Below are positions 1 to 7,697 of a stretch of DNA of 12,308 bases, piece after piece (within the stretch, counting starts at the first letter, position 1; every line of letters begins with the position of its first letter). The stretch is from an uncultured Lachnospiraceae bacterium (lineage in GTDB: Bacteria > Bacillota > Clostridia > Lachnospirales > Lachnospiraceae): positions 1-12,308 of the forward strand of contig CAMODS010000022.1 in assembly GCA_946611525.1 (NCBI GenBank). Reading direction: 5' to 3'. A model generated the notes under the pieces. It saw only the letters and a program-made list of their open reading frames with translations, was not told where the DNA came from and ran no database searches. A program made the position numbers and the translations under genes.

Positions 1-1
1 G

Positions 2-1090
2 CCTCAGCCAAAGCCGGCCTCCGTAAAGCCTGCTTTTCCTGTGGATGAAAATGATCTGAAGTCCGCTTTTGAGGAGATCTCAGCAGTGGTGGAAAAGGGC
101 GGCATAGACCAGATAAAGCCCATGGGTTCTCAGGAGAGTCCCCTTGTAAAGCGTGACAGGGTGGAGACCCCGCAGACAAAGGCTTTGGACGAAAAAAGAC
201 CGGAGCCTCAAAAGTCAAATGATGATACGAAGGTTATTCCGGCTACGGAGCGTTTTAAAAAGCAACTTTCCGACCGCAATCCTTTAGCTGATGAAGAGCA
301 GAAGGGCTTTTTAAAGATCCTCTATAACACCCTTATGGACAACGAGGTGGAGCAGCGGTATGTCAATCAGATCATGGAAAATCTGGATCCCATGCTGTCG
401 GCAGGTTCATCACTTGATCACATGATCAACAACATCTACCAGAAGATGGTATTGATGTTTGGCGAACCCAAGGTGATAAGTCTTTCTGAAAAGCGCCCCA
501 AGGTGGTCTTTATCATAGGCCCCACAGGAGTAGGAAAGACTACAACCATAGCCAAGCTTGCAGCAAAGTTTATGCTGGAAAAGGACAAAAAGGTTGGTCT
601 TTTGACCAGCGACACCTACAGGATCGCGGCTACAGAGCAGCTTCAGGTTTATGCCAGGATATTGTCGGCACCATTTACAATAATAGTGGACAACGACGCC
701 ATTAATGAAGAGATAAAAAAGATGCGTGACATGGATCTCATCCTTGTTGACACGGCAGGCTTTTCTCACAAGAATCAGGAGCAAAAGGACGATCTGGCAA
801 GGATGCTTTCTTTGGTGGATGAGTCTTACGAAAAGGAGATATACCTGGTGCTTTCCGCAACCACAAAGTACCATGATCTCAGGGAGATAGTTGACACTTA
901 CAGATCTTTTACGGATTTTGATATTATTTTTACAAAGTTGGACGAGACACTTGCATACGGGAATATACTTAATACCAGACTATATACGGGCGCAAAGCTT
1001 TCATACGTGACTACCGGACAGAATGTGCCGGACGATATTGAGGTGATCGATCCCCAAAAGATAGTTAAGTCGCTTCTGGGAGGGAATTGA
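2..1090 (+). CDS. flhF: FlhF, SRP-type GTPase for flagellar placement (5' truncated by window edge)
   Basis: The frame is open to the window edge, and the GTG at 41 is an internal Val codon, so the true start lies upstream. About 362 codons are visible. FlhF is the third SRP GTPase, related to Ffh and FtsY; at the membrane it helps set flagellar position and number with FlhG. The visible part starts in a Pro/Lys-rich, disordered-looking stretch (end of the B domain and linker), followed by the helical N domain (about bases 270-460) and the G domain. G-domain motifs are the P-loop GPTGVGKT (518-541), DTYRIAATEQL (from 611), DTAG (749-760), TKLDE (932-946) and TGQNVPDD. The residue after DTAG is Phe, where SRP GTPases normally have Arg (DTAGR). 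The stop codon TGA overlaps the flhG ATG by one base, so the two are probably translationally coupled. Identity is secure; only the N-terminus is unknown. Confidence 0.96.
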   Translation, partial: PQPKPASVKPAFPVDENDLKSAFEEISAVVEKGGIDQIKPMGSQESPLVKRDRVETPQTKALDEKRPEPQKSNDDTKVIPATERFKKQLSDRNPLADEEQKGFLKILYNTLMDNEVEQRYVNQIMENLDPMLSAGSSLDHMINNIYQKMVLMFGEPKVISLSEKRPKVVFIIGPTGVGKTTTIAKLAAKFMLEKDKKVGLLTSDTYRIAATEQLQVYARILSAPFTIIVDNDAINEEIKKMRDMDLILVDTAGFSHKNQEQKDDLARMLSLVDESYEKEIYLVLSATTKYHDLREIVDTYRSFTDFDIIFTKLDETLAYGNILNTRLYTGAKLSYVTTGQNVPDDIEVIDPQKIVKSLLGGN

Positions 1091-1959
1091 TGGATCAGGC
1101 TGAGGGACTCAGGAATGTGATAAAGGCCAGGGAAGCCAGGATGGTTCTCGACCCAAAGATCTTTGCCATTACTTCCGGTAAGGGAGGAGTAGGCAAATCC
1201 AACACTGCGGTAAATCTGGCTATAGCATTCCGTAAAATGGATAAACGTGTTATAATATTTGATGCGGATCTTGGACTTGCCAATGTGGAGGTCATGTTTG
1301 GTACGGTTCCAAAGTACAGCCTCAAGGACTTTGTCTACGGGGATATGGAGCTTTCCGAGATCATCACAAAGGGACCTATGGATATAGGCTTTATTTCCGG
1401 TGGGTCCGGGATGCTTTCGCTCAACAACCTGGACGAGGATCAACGACAGGGACTTGTGTATGGTCTTTCAAAGCTTTCGGAGCTTTGCGATATCTTGATA
1501 ATAGATACCGGAGCAGGTGTATCCGACTCTGTGCTTGACTTTGTTATGGCGTCACCCGAGGTGCTTCTTATCACCACTCCGGAGCCCAGCTCCATTACGG
1601 ATGCCTATTCACTGATCAAGGCAGTTTTCGGCAGGCGTGATACAAAGGGGCGCGTCCCCAATATCTCAGTTGTGGCCAACAAGGTCTTGAGCGAATCGGA
1701 GGGCGACGCCGTATATACAAAGCTTTCTTCTGTTGTGAAGAGGTTTTTAAATGAAAAGATCACTTACATGGGTTGCATACCCCAGGATCCTCTTTTGGAG
1801 AATGCGGTGCGTTCACAAAAGATAGTATCTTTGGAATCTCCTGCGTCCAAGTCTGCCAGGGCATATTTTGACCTTGCCAACAGGTTATTGGGACTTCAGC
1901 CCGGACCGGAGGATACACAATCGGGGCTTTTCAGATTTTTTGCGAGTTTTATTAAGTAG
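1090..1959 (+). CDS. flhG: FlhG (FleN/YlxH), MinD-like ATPase regulating flagellar number
   Basis: This is a 289-residue ParA/MinD-family ATPase that controls FlhF and thereby flagellar number and placement. I chose the ATG at 1090 because it overlaps the flhF stop (TGATG), has GGGAGGG 5 bases upstream, and places the DQAEGLR motif at residues 2-8; a TTG at 1087 would add one Met. In studied FlhG proteins, this N-terminal DQAxxLR motif stimulates the FlhF GTPase. Other motifs are the deviant Walker A KGGVGKS (31-37), DADLGLANVE with two Asp (58-67), and DTGAG (139-143). The last 11 residues (279-289) contain several Phe residues, a Leu, an Arg and a Lys, which fits the amphipathic membrane-targeting helix found at the end of MinD and FlhG. 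It sits directly downstream of its partner gene. Length and motifs are normal for the family. Confidence 0.96.
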   Translation: MDQAEGLRNVIKAREARMVLDPKIFAITSGKGGVGKSNTAVNLAIAFRKMDKRVIIFDADLGLANVEVMFGTVPKYSLKDFVYGDMELSEIITKGPMDIGFISGGSGMLSLNNLDEDQRQGLVYGLSKLSELCDILIIDTGAGVSDSVLDFVMASPEVLLITTPEPSSITDAYSLIKAVFGRRDTKGRVPNISVVANKVLSESEGDAVYTKLSSVVKRFLNEKITYMGCIPQDPLLENAVRSQKIVSLESPASKSARAYFDLANRLLGLQPGPEDTQSGLFRFFASFIK

Positions 1960-1976
1960 GGAGTTTTTTTCAGGCA

Positions 1977-2714
1977 ATGGCGGAGATTAAACCGGGGAAC
2001 AAGTTAAGCATAAGGTTTTACCAGGAAGCAGCCAGAGCAGAGGCCAACATCGGCAAGGAGGAGCAGGTCTTTATCAGCCGTGTTTTCGATGTCCTTGATG
2101 ACGGAACTTTGGAACTGGATGTACCCACCAAGGAGGGCAAGCTTATTCTGTTACCCCAGAATGTCAGATACCTGTTTGAGTTTACCACTGACCAGGGAGT
2201 GTTTCGTTGCGCGGGACAGATCACCGATAGGATCCGCAGAGGCAATTTTTTCCTCATGCGTGCCAAAGTAATCTCCAAGCTCCAGAAGTTCCAGCGTCGT
2301 GAGTACTACAGACTCAATGTAATGATGGATCTCATGTTTCAGGCCATGGATTCACGGGTGGAAGATCTTGAAAAGATGTCCGACGTCAGGTCTCTTTTAC
2401 AGGGGCAGTCTTTCAATGAAAAGGTTATCGGCCGCGGTACCATAGTGGATATAAGCGGAGGAGGCATGAGGTTTATATCCGAGACCCACATACCCGGGGC
2501 GGAATATATGTTTTTAGCCTTCACTTTAGGGATAGGCGGTGTAAAGCAGATGGTTGAGGTTTTGGCAAAGGTGATTGCCATAAATCCCGTACCCGACACC
2601 AAAAACTTCACATACAGGATGAAGTTTATGTACAAGGATAGCAAGCTTCAGGAGAAGATAATCCGATTTATATTTGAAGAAGAGCGTAGGATACGCAAAA
2701 AGGAGTTAGGCTAA
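1977..2714 (+). CDS. YcgR-type PilZ protein, c-di-GMP-responsive flagellar brake
   Basis: This 245-residue cytoplasmic protein has two parts. Residues 1-100 look like the beta-rich YcgR N-terminal (PilZN) domain, and residues about 105-235 form a PilZ domain. The c-di-GMP motifs are both present: RREYYR at 107-112 supplies RxxxR (R108, R112), and DISGGG at 158-163 matches DxSxxG. Family members bind c-di-GMP and slow or bias the motor (YcgR in enterics, YpfA/MotI in Bacillus), which fits its place in a motility operon. The distance between the two motifs (46 residues) seems longer than in E. coli YcgR, because of a charged stretch at about 121-150. Translation would start at ATG 1977, 17 bases after the flhG stop; AGGGAG lies rather far upstream (13 bases). 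The family call is secure; the motor partner is inferred. Confidence 0.92.
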   Translation: MAEIKPGNKLSIRFYQEAARAEANIGKEEQVFISRVFDVLDDGTLELDVPTKEGKLILLPQNVRYLFEFTTDQGVFRCAGQITDRIRRGNFFLMRAKVISKLQKFQRREYYRLNVMMDLMFQAMDSRVEDLEKMSDVRSLLQGQSFNEKVIGRGTIVDISGGGMRFISETHIPGAEYMFLAFTLGIGGVKQMVEVLAKVIAINPVPDTKNFTYRMKFMYKDSKLQEKIIRFIFEEERRIRKKELG

Positions 2715-2717
2715 GTT

Positions 2718-3911
2718 ATGTATAAGGTTTTGGTTGTAGATGACTCTGCACTCATGAGGAAGATCATGTGTGATATAATCAACTCCATACAAGGGTTTCA
2801 GGTAGTGGATATCTGTTCAGACGGACAGAGTGCCTACCGCAGGATTTCCGAGTTTGGCAGCTTTGATGTTATCACGATGAATGTTGCACTTGCCAGGATG
2901 AGCGGTCTCGAGGTTATGGAGAGATTGCAGGATGACGGATGTGATATTCCCATCGTGGCGGTGTCTTCTCAGGTTAAGGAAGACCGGGCTATGACCATGG
3001 AGGCCCTCGAGAAGGGAGCAGTCGAGGTTTTAGTCAGACCTTACAGGCTTTCGCCTGCGGACCGTGAGACATTAAAGGTTGAGCTTGTCAGGATCCTTGA
3101 GGCTGCGGTCAGTAAGAAAAAGCGTACCACAGCCCCGTCATCGGTTACTTCCCGTACCGGAGCGGCGCCGGCAGCCGAGCCGGTCAGACCAAGAGTCAGG
3201 GAGAGTGAGACCAAAAGGACGGAAATGGATCATGTTCCTGCGGGGGTAGATCCGAGAGAGTTGTCAAAGCCTCTTTCCAAGGTCACCATACCTTTAAAGG
3301 ACATTAAAAAGCTTTCTTCATCTGTAATCGGAGGATATGATCTGGTTGCCATTGCATCGTCCACAGGCGGACCGCAGGCACTTCGTACATGCCTGCCGAT
3401 GTTGCCGAAACGATTGGGCGTTCCCGTTGTCATCGTGCAGCACATGCCCAAGGGTTTTACCGCATCTTTGGCAGAGAGGATAGATGAGGTCAGCAACGTC
3501 CGGATAAAGGAGGCCGAGGAAGGCGAGGTCCTGGAAAATGACACGGTGTATATTGCACCCGGCGGATGGCATCTCGAGGTGCTGGCTAAAAGCGGAGGAA
3601 AGCTTGTTAATCACCTTTCCGATGCTCCGGCTATCGGCAATCTGAGACCTTGTGCAGATGTTATGTTTCATTCCCTGGCCAAGCTTCCATGTAAGCGTAT
3701 ACTGTGTGTAGTGCTTACCGGCATGGGCAGTGATGGGACAGAGGGTATCTCTTATCTTGGTGCGTATAAGGAGATTTACTGTATCACCCAAAGTGCTGAT
3801 ACCTGTGTAGTATATGGTATGCCGAAAGCGGCGGATCAGGCCGGTCTGTCCTGCGAGTCGGCACCAATCACTCAAATCGCTGATGCGATAGCAAAGAGAC
3901 TGGGGGTCTAA
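2718..3911 (+). CDS. cheB: CheB, chemoreceptor methylesterase/deamidase with a degenerate receiver domain
   Basis: This 397-residue protein has an N-terminal receiver-like domain (1-125), a Pro/Ala/Ser-rich and charged linker (about 130-200) and a C-terminal methylesterase domain (205-395). CheB removes methyl groups from receptor glutamates and can deamidate glutamines, driving adaptation. The esterase triad is visible: Ser215 in STGG (215-218), His242 in QHMPKGFT and Asp339 in TGMGSDG. PGGWHLEV and YGMPKAADQAG are also family blocks. The receiver keeps the acidic pair D8/D9 and S83, but the phospho-acceptor position is Asn55 (TMNVALARMSG instead of the usual LDVEMPRM-type block), and the conserved Lys before Pro is Arg107. 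Phosphorylation by CheA at the usual site therefore looks impossible. The start codon follows the PilZ stop by 3 bases, and cheA follows 3 bases after its own stop. Enzyme identity is secure; loss of phospho-control is inferred. Confidence 0.95.
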   Translation: MYKVLVVDDSALMRKIMCDIINSIQGFQVVDICSDGQSAYRRISEFGSFDVITMNVALARMSGLEVMERLQDDGCDIPIVAVSSQVKEDRAMTMEALEKGAVEVLVRPYRLSPADRETLKVELVRILEAAVSKKKRTTAPSSVTSRTGAAPAAEPVRPRVRESETKRTEMDHVPAGVDPRELSKPLSKVTIPLKDIKKLSSSVIGGYDLVAIASSTGGPQALRTCLPMLPKRLGVPVVIVQHMPKGFTASLAERIDEVSNVRIKEAEEGEVLENDTVYIAPGGWHLEVLAKSGGKLVNHLSDAPAIGNLRPCADVMFHSLAKLPCKRILCVVLTGMGSDGTEGISYLGAYKEIYCITQSADTCVVYGMPKAADQAGLSCESAPITQIADAIAKRLGV

Positions 3912-3914
3912 GTT

Positions 3915-6077
3915 ATGGATGTAAGTCAATATCTCGATATCTTTATCGACGAAACCAACGAACACATTCAAGCCTTGAGCGACAACATTATGGCTTTGGA
4001 GCAGGAGCCCGAGAACAAAGATACGATCAATGAGATCTTCAGAGCGGCTCACTCCTTGAAGGGTATGGCAGGTACCATGGGCTTCAAGCGCATGCAGCAC
4101 CTTACCCATGACATGGAGAACGTTTTCTCTGAGGTTCGTAATGACACAGTTAAGGTTGATTCCAACCTTATTGACATTTTGTTCAAGTGCTTGGATGCTG
4201 TAGAGGGCTACCTCGAGACTGTAAAGGCTACCTCTGATGAAGGTACTGAGGACAATGCCGCTCTGATCAAGATGCTCAATGATGTATTGGACGGCAATGC
4301 AGGCGGTTCATCTGATGAGTCACAGGCTGAGTCTGCCGCTGCTTCTGCTGCTTCCGATTCTTCGGCAGCCGGTGATGAGGTTGGATCTGATGATCCCAAC
4401 GGCACCAATCACTTTTTGGCACTCAAGCTTGATGAGGACAGCCTTGGAAAGCTTCGTGCCGCAGTGGAGGACGAGGGACTCAAGCTCTACGGCATGACTG
4501 TACATATCCAAAAAGAATGTCTCCTTAAGGCAGCCAGGGCATTTTTGGTGTTCAAGGCCTTAGAGGATTACGGAGAGATCCTTGTTTACGATCCTTCATC
4601 TCAGGACATAGAGGACGAAAAGTTCGATCTGGGCTTTTCCGTCATTTTCTCCTCCGAATCAGAGGATACAGAGGCCATCAAGGCCTCAGTACTTGCTGTT
4701 TCGGAGATAGAGTCGGTTGATCTTTTGCCTGTTACTGTAGAGCAGTACGAAAAGGCAGCTGAGGCAGAGGATACTGCAGCAGACACGGCAGCATCTGCAC
4801 AGGAAGAGGCTGAGAGTGCCGCAGCACCTGCCGTTGCAGACGCAGCTCCGGCGGCACCTGCAGCATCGGCTTCTACACCTGCGGCTAAAAAAGCAGCAAA
4901 CAAGCCTGTTACCACACGTACAGTTCGTGTGGATCTGGAAAAGCTGGATGCCCTGATGAATCAGGTATCCGAGCTTATCATCGCCAAGAACTCACTGGTA
5001 TCTATTTCATCTTCTTCAGAAAACAGTTCCAGTGGACTGGATACACAGTCATGGCAGAGTCAGATTGAGTACCTTGAGCGTATCACCACCAATCTTCATG
5101 AGTCAGTTATGAAGGTCAGGATGGTACCCATTGAGAGTACTGTCAATAAGTTCCCTCGTATGATCAGAGATCTGTCCCGCAAGCTCGGCAAGCCTATGAA
5201 CCTGGTTATGACCGGTGAAGAGACAGAGCTTGATCGTACCGTGGTAGATCAGCTGGGTGATCCCCTGCAGCATCTGCTTCGTAATTCCGCAGACCATGGT
5301 ATCGAGTCTCCCGAGGAGAGACGTGCAGCCGGTAAGCCTGAGGAGGGTACTATTTTCCTCAACGCTTTCCAGGAGGGCAACAACGTCATTATCCAGGTTG
5401 GTGACGATGGTGCCGGTATCAACACCGAAAAGGTTAAGGCCAAGGCTGTTGAGCGCGGCATAGTTTCAGCTGACGAGGCTGAGAACTTAAGCCAAAAGGA
5501 GATAATTGATTTCCTCTTTATGCCCAGTTTCTCCATGGCCAAAAAGGTTACAGATATTTCGGGAAGAGGCGTTGGTCTTGACGTTGTTAAGTCCAACATC
5601 GAGGCTTTAGGCGGTAACGTAGAGGTTAAGTCCACTCTTGGCGCAGGCTCTACATTTACGGTTCGTCTGCCTCTTACACTTGCCATCATCCAGGCACTCA
5701 TGGTTGAGATCAGGGATGAGAAGTACGCTATCGCTCTTGGATCCATCCAGATCATTGAGGATATTTCCATTGAGGATATCAAGTACGTGGAGGCCAAGGA
5801 GGTCGTTCATCTCCGTGGCAACGTTATCCCCATTATCAGACTTGACCAGCTTCTTGATTTTGAGCCACTTGATGACGAGCCTACGAACCTCACGGTAGTC
5901 GTGGTTAAAAAGGGAGATCTTCAGGCAGGCCTTGTAGTCGACAATCTCATCGGCCAGCAGGAGATCGTTATCAAGTCACTTGGTAAAGTTATTGACAACA
6001 ACAAGCTCATCAGCGGCGCTACCATCCTTGGCGATGGTGAGGTTGCTATGATCCTTGACGTTAATGCACTTATGTAA
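3915..6077 (+). CDS. cheA: CheA, chemotaxis histidine kinase
   Basis: This is a full-length 720-residue kinase that, with CheW and receptors, autophosphorylates and passes phosphate to CheY. P1 (Hpt, 1-128) carries the phospho-His46 in AAHSLKGMAGTMGF. A Ser/Ala-rich linker (131-155) leads to P2 (about 165-275), which resembles the Thermotoga/Bacillus CheY-binding domain. A long Ala/Glu/Pro-rich linker (280-330) then precedes P3 dimerisation helices (334-400). The P4 ATPase contains the N box HLLRNSADHGIE (453-464), the G1 box DDGAGI (497-502) and the G2 box GRGVGLD (550-556). P5 (about 590-720) is the CheW-like domain. All catalytic elements are intact. The start is ATG 3915, 3 bases after the cheB stop. 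cheW follows after 12 bases. Its substrate CheY is not encoded in this window, and the neighbouring CheB lacks the acceptor Asp, so CheY may be its main target. Confidence 0.98.
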   Translation: MDVSQYLDIFIDETNEHIQALSDNIMALEQEPENKDTINEIFRAAHSLKGMAGTMGFKRMQHLTHDMENVFSEVRNDTVKVDSNLIDILFKCLDAVEGYLETVKATSDEGTEDNAALIKMLNDVLDGNAGGSSDESQAESAAASAASDSSAAGDEVGSDDPNGTNHFLALKLDEDSLGKLRAAVEDEGLKLYGMTVHIQKECLLKAARAFLVFKALEDYGEILVYDPSSQDIEDEKFDLGFSVIFSSESEDTEAIKASVLAVSEIESVDLLPVTVEQYEKAAEAEDTAADTAASAQEEAESAAAPAVADAAPAAPAASASTPAAKKAANKPVTTRTVRVDLEKLDALMNQVSELIIAKNSLVSISSSSENSSSGLDTQSWQSQIEYLERITTNLHESVMKVRMVPIESTVNKFPRMIRDLSRKLGKPMNLVMTGEETELDRTVVDQLGDPLQHLLRNSADHGIESPEERRAAGKPEEGTIFLNAFQEGNNVIIQVGDDGAGINTEKVKAKAVERGIVSADEAENLSQKEIIDFLFMPSFSMAKKVTDISGRGVGLDVVKSNIEALGGNVEVKSTLGAGSTFTVRLPLTLAIIQALMVEIRDEKYAIALGSIQIIEDISIEDIKYVEAKEVVHLRGNVIPIIRLDQLLDFEPLDDEPTNLTVVVVKKGDLQAGLVVDNLIGQQEIVIKSLGKVIDNNKLISGATILGDGEVAMILDVNALM

Positions 6078-6084
6078 GAGGAGG
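6078..6084 (+). promoter_or_regulatory. Strong ribosome binding site of cheW
   Basis: GAGGAGG sits immediately after the cheA stop codon and 5 bases upstream of the cheW ATG. It matches the anti-Shine-Dalgarno sequence almost perfectly. Most other junctions in the window have weaker or more distant sites, so this may raise CheW output within the shared transcript (inference). Confidence 0.85.
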
Positions 6085-6089
6085 TTACT

Positions 6090-6551
6090 ATGGCGGCTGA
6101 ATTAGAAACTTTAGACGAGGAGAAGATCCAATATATCGTCGTTATGATTGGTTCGGAGCAATACGGCCTCGATATTTCTGTGGTTGACAATATTGTTCGT
6201 ATGCAAAAGATCACACGTGTGCCCAAGGCGCCTTCTTATTATCCCGGCGTTATAAACCTCCGTGGTGAGGTAGTGCCTGTCATGAGTGCACGACTTAAGA
6301 TGGGACTCGAGGAGGATGAGATCACAAAGGACACCAGGATCATCATCCTTAGACTTGAGGCACAGGGCCTGGTTGGCATTCTTGTTGACGAGGTTAAAGA
6401 GGTTATAACCTTAGGCGAGTCAGAAATAGATCGTTCCAACCAGAACTCCAACAAGCAGGATACTACCTATATCAATGGTATCGGAAAGAGCGGAGATTCT
6501 CTGGTATCCATCTTTGAGATCAATGCTATCATTGATGAGGTGGAAGTATAG
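6090..6551 (+). CDS. cheW: CheW, receptor-kinase coupling protein
   Basis: This 153-residue protein consists of a single CheW domain that links chemoreceptors to the P5 domain of CheA in signalling arrays. Visible family features are the opening strand IQYIVVMIGSEQYGLDI (from about residue 12), the block RVPKAPSYYPGVINLRGEVVPVM (about 43-65), and the later VGILVDEVKEVITL segment, which is also recognisable in CheA P5 of this operon. Length is normal. A perfect GAGGAGG at 6078-6084 lies 5 bases before ATG 6090, among the strongest ribosome binding sites in the window. That fits the high copy number usually needed for CheW relative to upstream genes. cheC starts 21 bases after the stop. Nothing is unusual in the sequence. 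Confidence 0.97.
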   Translation: MAAELETLDEEKIQYIVVMIGSEQYGLDISVVDNIVRMQKITRVPKAPSYYPGVINLRGEVVPVMSARLKMGLEEDEITKDTRIIILRLEAQGLVGILVDEVKEVITLGESEIDRSNQNSNKQDTTYINGIGKSGDSLVSIFEINAIIDEVEV

Positions 6552-6572
6552 TAACCGTGGGAGGGTTATGAC

Positions 6573-7193
6573 ATGGCAGTATCAATAGAACAGATTAATG
6601 AGATGTACCCCGATGTCCTCAGAGAGATCGGTAACATCGGTGCCGGTAATGCCACCACTGCTGTAGCCAATATGTTGGGTCTGCGTATCGATATGAAGGT
6701 GCCCAATGTTGAGTTCATAGAGGTAGAAAAGATCGGCGGAGTTATCGGCTCCGAGGAGCAGATAGTAGTAGGTATAATGCTTGGTATCGAGACAGATATC
6801 GAGGGCAGTATGATGTTTTTAATGGACGTTCCTTCAGCACATCATCTGGTAAACCGGATGATGATGCGTGATCCGGATTATGATGCGGATTTTGATGAGA
6901 TGGATATGTCCGCCATAAAGGAGATCGGTAATATTATAGCCGGATCTTATCTGTCGGCTATCTCCGGTCTTACAAACCTGACCATCACTCCTACGGTACC
7001 CTTTGTTGCCATTGATATGGCTGCAGCTATTTTGTCGGTTCCGGCCATCCAGTTCGGTATGCAGGGAGATAATGCACTTATCATTGAGACTGAGATGGGT
7101 GATGACGTTGATATCAATGGTTACTTTATTTTGATGCCGGAGGGCGATTCCTATGCCAAGATATTATCAGCATTGGGAGTGCCTATTGATTAA
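6573..7193 (+). CDS. cheC: CheC, CheY-P phosphatase of the CheC/FliY/CheX family
   Basis: This 206-residue protein has the two-fold internal repeat of CheC. Each half carries an active-site ExxN: LREIGNIGAGNATTA (E18, N21) and IKEIGNIIAGSYLSA (E117, N120). In the family these two sites dephosphorylate CheY-P, and CheC also binds CheD so that CheD activity responds to CheY-P. There is no FliM/FliN-like extension, so this is CheC rather than FliY. GGGAGGG lies 7 bases before ATG 6573; an ATG at 6568 is in another frame and closes at once as a useful alternative. cheD follows after 15 bases, matching the functional pairing. Length is typical. Both active sites appear intact. Confidence 0.96.
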   Translation: MAVSIEQINEMYPDVLREIGNIGAGNATTAVANMLGLRIDMKVPNVEFIEVEKIGGVIGSEEQIVVGIMLGIETDIEGSMMFLMDVPSAHHLVNRMMMRDPDYDADFDEMDMSAIKEIGNIIAGSYLSAISGLTNLTITPTVPFVAIDMAAAILSVPAIQFGMQGDNALIIETEMGDDVDINGYFILMPEGDSYAKILSALGVPID

Positions 7194-7208
7194 TAGAGGA
7201 TTGTTACT

Positions 7209-7697
7209 ATGGGACAGATGATCAAGGTGGGCATGGCAGATCTAAAGGTCTGCAAGGCTCCTGATAATTTAACGACTATTGGGCTCGGATCCTGTATCGG
7301 CATCGCTATATGGGATCCCAGTACCAAGATTACCGGTCTGGCTCATATCATGCTTCCTGACAGTACCACTATCCGCAACAATTCCAATATAGCAAAGTTT
7401 GCGGACACCGGTATTCAGAAGCTTTATGATGATATGATAAAGATGGGTGCCAACAAGAGTCGTATGGTTGCAAAGATCGCCGGAGGCGCCAAGATGTTTG
7501 AAATCTCCGGTGGTAATGCATCAGGTATCAATATAGGAGAAAAAAATGCTATAGCCTCCAAGGCCAAGCTAAAGCAGCTGGGTATTCCGTTAAAGGCTGA
7601 GGACTGTGGACTCAACTACGGACGTACCGTAGAGATCTACAGTGAGGACGGCAGGTACCTGATCAAGGCAGTAGGAAAAGCGGAGAAAGCTATTTAA
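7209..7697 (+). CDS. cheD: CheD, chemoreceptor glutamine deamidase
   Basis: This 162-residue enzyme converts specific receptor glutamines to glutamates and, through CheC binding, takes part in the CheC/CheD/CheY-P adaptation loop of Firmicutes. The catalytic residues can be placed by spacing from Thermotoga CheD: Thr23, Cys29 in GLGSCIG, and His46 in GLAHIMLP (17 residues after the Cys). Other family blocks are AKIAGGAKMFE and the later GIPLKAEDCGLNYGRT. An AGAGGA site lies 8 bases before ATG 7209. Its TAA stop shares its last base with the next gene's ATG (TAATG), suggesting coupled translation of the small membrane protein. Length and motifs are normal, so it is probably active. Confidence 0.96.
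   Translation: MGQMIKVGMADLKVCKAPDNLTTIGLGSCIGIAIWDPSTKITGLAHIMLPDSTTIRNNSNIAKFADTGIQKLYDDMIKMGANKSRMVAKIAGGAKMFEISGGNASGINIGEKNAIASKAKLKQLGIPLKAEDCGLNYGRTVEIYSEDGRYLIKAVGKAEKAI

Noticed and set aside
1..40. GTG at 41 as the real flhF start
   Set aside because: The same frame is open to the window edge, there is no ribosome binding site before 41, and the FlhF B domain would be missing.
898..1443. 181-codon open frame on the minus strand over flhF/flhG
   Set aside because: Antisense to well-supported genes with intact motifs; no family features.
3318..4109. 263-codon open frame on the minus strand across the cheB/cheA junction
   Set aside because: It lies opposite two firmly identified genes, has Cys/His/Leu-rich shadow-like composition, no recognisable motif and no ribosome binding site context worth noting.
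4601..4915. Ala/Ser-rich open frame on the minus strand opposite the cheA linker
   Set aside because: It is the complement of the Ala/Glu-rich low-complexity linker of CheA, which produces long open frames by composition alone.
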